Positions 60,067 through 62,378 of a stretch of DNA of 62,378 bases are shown here, piece by piece (position 1 is the stretch's first letter; each line of letters begins with the position of its first letter). This stretch comes from Chloroflexota bacterium (GTDB taxonomy: Bacteria > Chloroflexota > Anaerolineae > Aggregatilineales > J027): assembly GCA_013112715.1 (NCBI GenBank), contig JABFGB010000001.1, forward strand, positions 285,502-347,879. Reading direction: 5' to 3'. The translations under genes and the position numbers were made by a program. Below the pieces are notes generated by a model, which did no database searches, was not told the DNA's origin, and saw only the letters and a program-made list of their open reading frames with translations.

Positions 60067-62378
60067 ATGTTTCAGTCTCAAGTATCGCGTCGTTTGTCTC
60101 TATTCTTTGTCTTAATGTTTGCATCCCTGCCGCTCTTCTTCTCACCCAATTCTGTCCAACCTGCCCATGCAAGCGGACGCATATTGTGCATCAAAACCGA
60201 TGCGTGGGCAGTAGGCGACGTAGTGACCGTTGTAGCCTATTCCGGTGTACTCAATGACCCCTATTTGTGTGAAGCGCCGGGGCTTATGGAATATGTGGAT
60301 GTTAACACTATAGACCTCAACTCAATCAATTTTGCAGGGGCACTGCCTCTGAATATGGTTATTTACGATGTCAACAATGACATCGCAGGCGATCTCATGA
60401 TGCAGTATCGCCTCCAAGACATCCAAGAAATCAGTCAATATGGTTGGTGGGGTGCCTTTTTAGGAAACACCCTCACAGCCGATCAATTGTATGGGCCAGA
60501 TATGGTCGAATTTGTTTCTATACTGCCCATCCCCCCTGCCCCACCGAATCAACCACCCACTAACGTGACCCAGCCACCCGTTGTGGTGACTCAACCCCCG
60601 GTGGTAACGCAGCCACCGAGCAGTCTGCCATTGGTGGTCAGTTTTGTGCGCCCAGTGATTGAAGGGGAACCCGTCGTTGACATCAATCAGACGGCTTTTC
60701 AGGTTGCTGCCTTCGATCCAAATGTCGGGAGTGCCGATGGCAGTGGTATCGCGCAGGTCAATTTCCAATTGGTTGGCCCATCTGGGTCGGCTGTATTCAG
60801 CAGCAGCGAATCGAATGCCATCTATTGCGCATTTACCGATCAAAACGGCGTCTGTCAGCCTATGCCATCCGACATGTTTGCCAGTCTAGCCCCCGGTACT
60901 TACACCGTGATGGCGCAGGCAGTGGCGTTTAATGGGACAGCATCGCCTTGGGTGAATCGCACGTTTATCATCAACAGCGCAACACCCATACCACCCACGA
61001 GTGGAACCCAACCACCCGTTACGCAGCCTCCCACACAGCCGGGTCAAATTTTGCCTGTGGTGACATTTGCACAGCCTGTCAGCGAAGGGCAGACCATCAA
61101 TGCCATCGCTCAGACCAATTTCCAAGTGATCGCATTTGATCCACTCATCGGCTCGACCAATGGCAGTGGTATCAGCCAAGTCAGCTTTGAACTGTATGCA
61201 CCCAATGGAGCGTTAGTACATCAACACACTGAAAGCACCGCCATTTATTGTGCCTATATGGATCAAAATGGGGCGTGTCTGCCTATGCCGAGTGATGCCT
61301 ATGCTCTCCTAGCCAACGGCGTTTATACCCTCAAGGTACAAGCCACCAACAATAATGGTCAGCTTTCAGGATGGATAAGCCGTACCTTCAATTTCACGGG
61401 CGCAGCCACACCCGCCCCAACCACACCTGCGCCAACCACTCCGGCTCCTACGACTCCTGCACCCACAACACCCGTAGCGGCGGTCAATGTGCAAATCGTC
61501 ACTCCGGCAACGGATAGTGCTGTCTTTGCCAATCGTGACCAAACCCGCTTCCAAGCGTCGGCTTTCGATAGCTCCGTTGGAACACAGGATGGGTCAGGTA
61601 TCGCCAGTATCTATTTTGAATTAGTAGATGCGACTGGTCGCGTCATCCATACCCGTACTGAAGGCAGCCAACCCTACTGCGCTTTCACCGATGCCAGCGG
61701 GCGCTGCAAGCCCATGCCAAGCAATCTCTACAGCAGTTTGAAAGCTGGGGAATATACGCTGCGTGTTCAGGCTACGTCGAATAACGGCCAAAAGTCGGCT
61801 TGGGTAATGCGTAAATTGATCTTGAGCAAGGGCGGTACTGTTACCCCGACACCGACGACGCCTGCTCCAACCACGCCCGCGCCGACTACTCCGGCTCCCA
61901 CAACGCCAGCACCCACTACCCCAGCGCCGACCACGCCAGTACCCCAACCGTTGTTCTTGAACATCGTCAATCCAAGCGGCAGCAATCAGTCCATCACCAG
62001 CATTTCACAGACGGGCTTCCAAGCAGTTGCCTATAATCCCGCCGTTGGGACGCAGGATGGCGCAGGCGTGACCAATGTGGCGTTTGAAATTTTGAATCCA
62101 GCAGGTCAGGTGGTTCACTCAGTCACCGAGAATTCAGCCGCGTTCTGTGTATTTACTGGCAATGTTCCTTGCAATGTCATGCCCGATAGACTGTACAATA
62201 GCCTCACAAACGGCACCTACACGCTACGCGCTCGCATGACAGCCCAAACCGGTGTTGTCACTGCATGGGTCACCAAGACATTTGTCATTAACCGCGCTAC
62301 GCCAACCGCAACCACGCCTGCGCCCACGACACCCGCTCCTACAACAACTGCACCAACGATGCCTGCCCCTACAACACC
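60067..62378 (+). CDS. Secreted multi-module protein with T-P-A-P-T linkers (3' truncated)
   Basis: The frame is open to the right edge, at least 770 residues. ATG 60067 has AAGGAG 9 nt upstream. An in-frame ATG at 59995 would add 24 residues. Signal peptide: basic start, hydrophobic L-S-L-F-F-V-L-M-F-A-S-L-P-L-F-F, likely cleavage after A-H-A at residue 35. After a unique domain (36-150) come four modules of about 115-120 residues (about 60625, 61048, 61480 and 61951 onward). Each has Q-T-x-F-Q-x-x-A, G-S/A-G-I/V, F-x-L/I-x-x-P/A-x-G, Y/F-C-x-F/Y and a second Cys, P-x-x-x-Y/F-x-S/L-L, and Y-T-L/V-x-A. They look like extracellular beta-sandwich modules with a disulfide each. Linkers are Pro/Thr-rich and probably flexible or glycosylated. 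Confidence 0.85.
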   Translation, partial: MFQSQVSRRLSLFFVLMFASLPLFFSPNSVQPAHASGRILCIKTDAWAVGDVVTVVAYSGVLNDPYLCEAPGLMEYVDVNTIDLNSINFAGALPLNMVIYDVNNDIAGDLMMQYRLQDIQEISQYGWWGAFLGNTLTADQLYGPDMVEFVSILPIPPAPPNQPPTNVTQPPVVVTQPPVVTQPPSSLPLVVSFVRPVIEGEPVVDINQTAFQVAAFDPNVGSADGSGIAQVNFQLVGPSGSAVFSSSESNAIYCAFTDQNGVCQPMPSDMFASLAPGTYTVMAQAVAFNGTASPWVNRTFIINSATPIPPTSGTQPPVTQPPTQPGQILPVVTFAQPVSEGQTINAIAQTNFQVIAFDPLIGSTNGSGISQVSFELYAPNGALVHQHTESTAIYCAYMDQNGACLPMPSDAYALLANGVYTLKVQATNNNGQLSGWISRTFNFTGAATPAPTTPAPTTPAPTTPAPTTPVAAVNVQIVTPATDSAVFANRDQTRFQASAFDSSVGTQDGSGIASIYFELVDATGRVIHTRTEGSQPYCAFTDASGRCKPMPSNLYSSLKAGEYTLRVQATSNNGQKSAWVMRKLILSKGGTVTPTPTTPAPTTPAPTTPAPTTPAPTTPAPTTPVPQPLFLNIVNPSGSNQSITSISQTGFQAVAYNPAVGTQDGAGVTNVAFEILNPAGQVVHSVTENSAAFCVFTGNVPCNVMPDRLYNSLTNGTYTLRARMTAQTGVVTAWVTKTFVINRATPTATTPAPTTPAPTTTAPTMPAPTT
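61408..61470 (+). repeat. Tandem T-P-A-P-T coding repeat (linker 1)
   Basis: 15-nt units encoding T-P-A-P-T, four copies, with synonymous variation between units. Confidence 0.8.
61843..61938 (+). repeat. Tandem T-P-A-P-T coding repeat (linker 2)
   Basis: About six 15-nt units between modules 3 and 4 of the secreted protein. The repeat creates long spurious open frames on the minus strand. Confidence 0.8.
62299..62378 (+). repeat. Tandem T-P-A-P-T coding repeat (linker 3, cut by window edge)
   Basis: At least five units, some degenerate (T-T-A-P-T, T-M-P-A-P). The frame continues past the window, so a further module is expected. Confidence 0.75.

Noticed and set aside
61366..61985. Long minus-strand open frames rich in Gly/Val/Ala opposite the secreted protein
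   Set aside because: They are the antisense reading of the T-P-A-P-T repeat codons; the plus frame has a signal peptide, a ribosome site and conserved modules.
61408..62378. Tandem repeats as a CRISPR array
   Set aside because: Units are 15 nt, in frame, without unique spacers of constant length, and encode a protein linker.

Overview
The window is dense bacterial DNA of roughly even base composition by eye, with compact gene spacing and many start/stop overlaps. The repertoire (a large STAND-type WD40 protein, Nif11-leader peptides, a lone GAF protein, multi-module secreted proteins with T-P-A-P-T linkers, an ECF sigma/RskA pair, Wzx/Wzy-type exopolysaccharide genes with many GT4 enzymes) suggests a Chloroflexota bacterium of the Anaerolineae type. 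That placement is inference from gene content; no rRNA or tRNA gene is present to confirm it. No CRISPR array, insertion sequence or integrase was seen.

Region 1 (1-10514): the 3' part of a WD40 propeller protein, then a candidate peptide-modification locus. Two paralogous Nif11-type precursor peptides (2963-3244, 3483-3725) carry almost the same core frame, T-G-F-S-x-V-R ... D-A-E-G, after an A-G-G or G-G cleavage motif. They are followed by a GAF protein, an ATP-grasp ligase, a subtilase without a signal peptide, a COG4947-type esterase, a second ATP-grasp ligase and a circularly permuted ATP-grasp protein. No lanthionine synthetase, radical SAM or YcaO gene is visible, so the ATP-grasp enzymes are the only evident candidates to modify the Ser/Thr/Asp/Glu-rich cores. 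This is the best candidate for an undescribed system here.

Region 2 (10515-18851): a one-protein sensor/regulator (PAS, histidine-kinase-like, receiver, winged helix) whose phospho-acceptor histidine is replaced by Arg. It is followed by a co-directional set of SDR, WecE-like sugar aminotransferase, M24-fold pseudo-peptidase and a Nudix-like/PaaK-like fusion, closed by a strong terminator.

Region 3 (18852-31170): surface-glycan genes on the plus strand: initiating sugar-phosphate transferase, WlbA-like dehydrogenase, DegT aminotransferase, a beta-helix lipoprotein, a GT39-like membrane transferase, asparagine synthase, a large membrane protein with a recent 459-bp internal tandem duplication, and a hydrolase.

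Region 4 (31139-49494): a minus-strand exopolysaccharide locus, read from a receiver-fused Wzz/tyrosine kinase through GT4, Wzy, Wzx, heparinase II/III-like lyase, AlgD-like dehydrogenase, further GT4 enzymes, SDR, NodB deacetylase and methyltransferase. Many junctions are ATGA overlaps or under 20 nt. With the initiating transferase of region 3 this is a near-complete Wzx/Wzy pathway, probably for a uronic-acid-containing polymer.

Region 5 (49700-62378): housekeeping and regulatory genes (HAD phosphatase, App1-like phosphatase, lipid kinase, single-domain response regulator, ABC exporter, ADP-ribosylglycohydrolase, a ribbon-helix-helix protein paired with a stand-alone copy of its C-terminal domain, GNAT, ECF sigma and anti-sigma). 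It ends in a secreted four-module protein cut by the window edge.

Four intergenic regions carry an AT-rich box (ATGAAAAATTC-like) starting 43-44 nt upstream of a -10-like hexamer, including both precursor genes, suggesting a shared promoter architecture.
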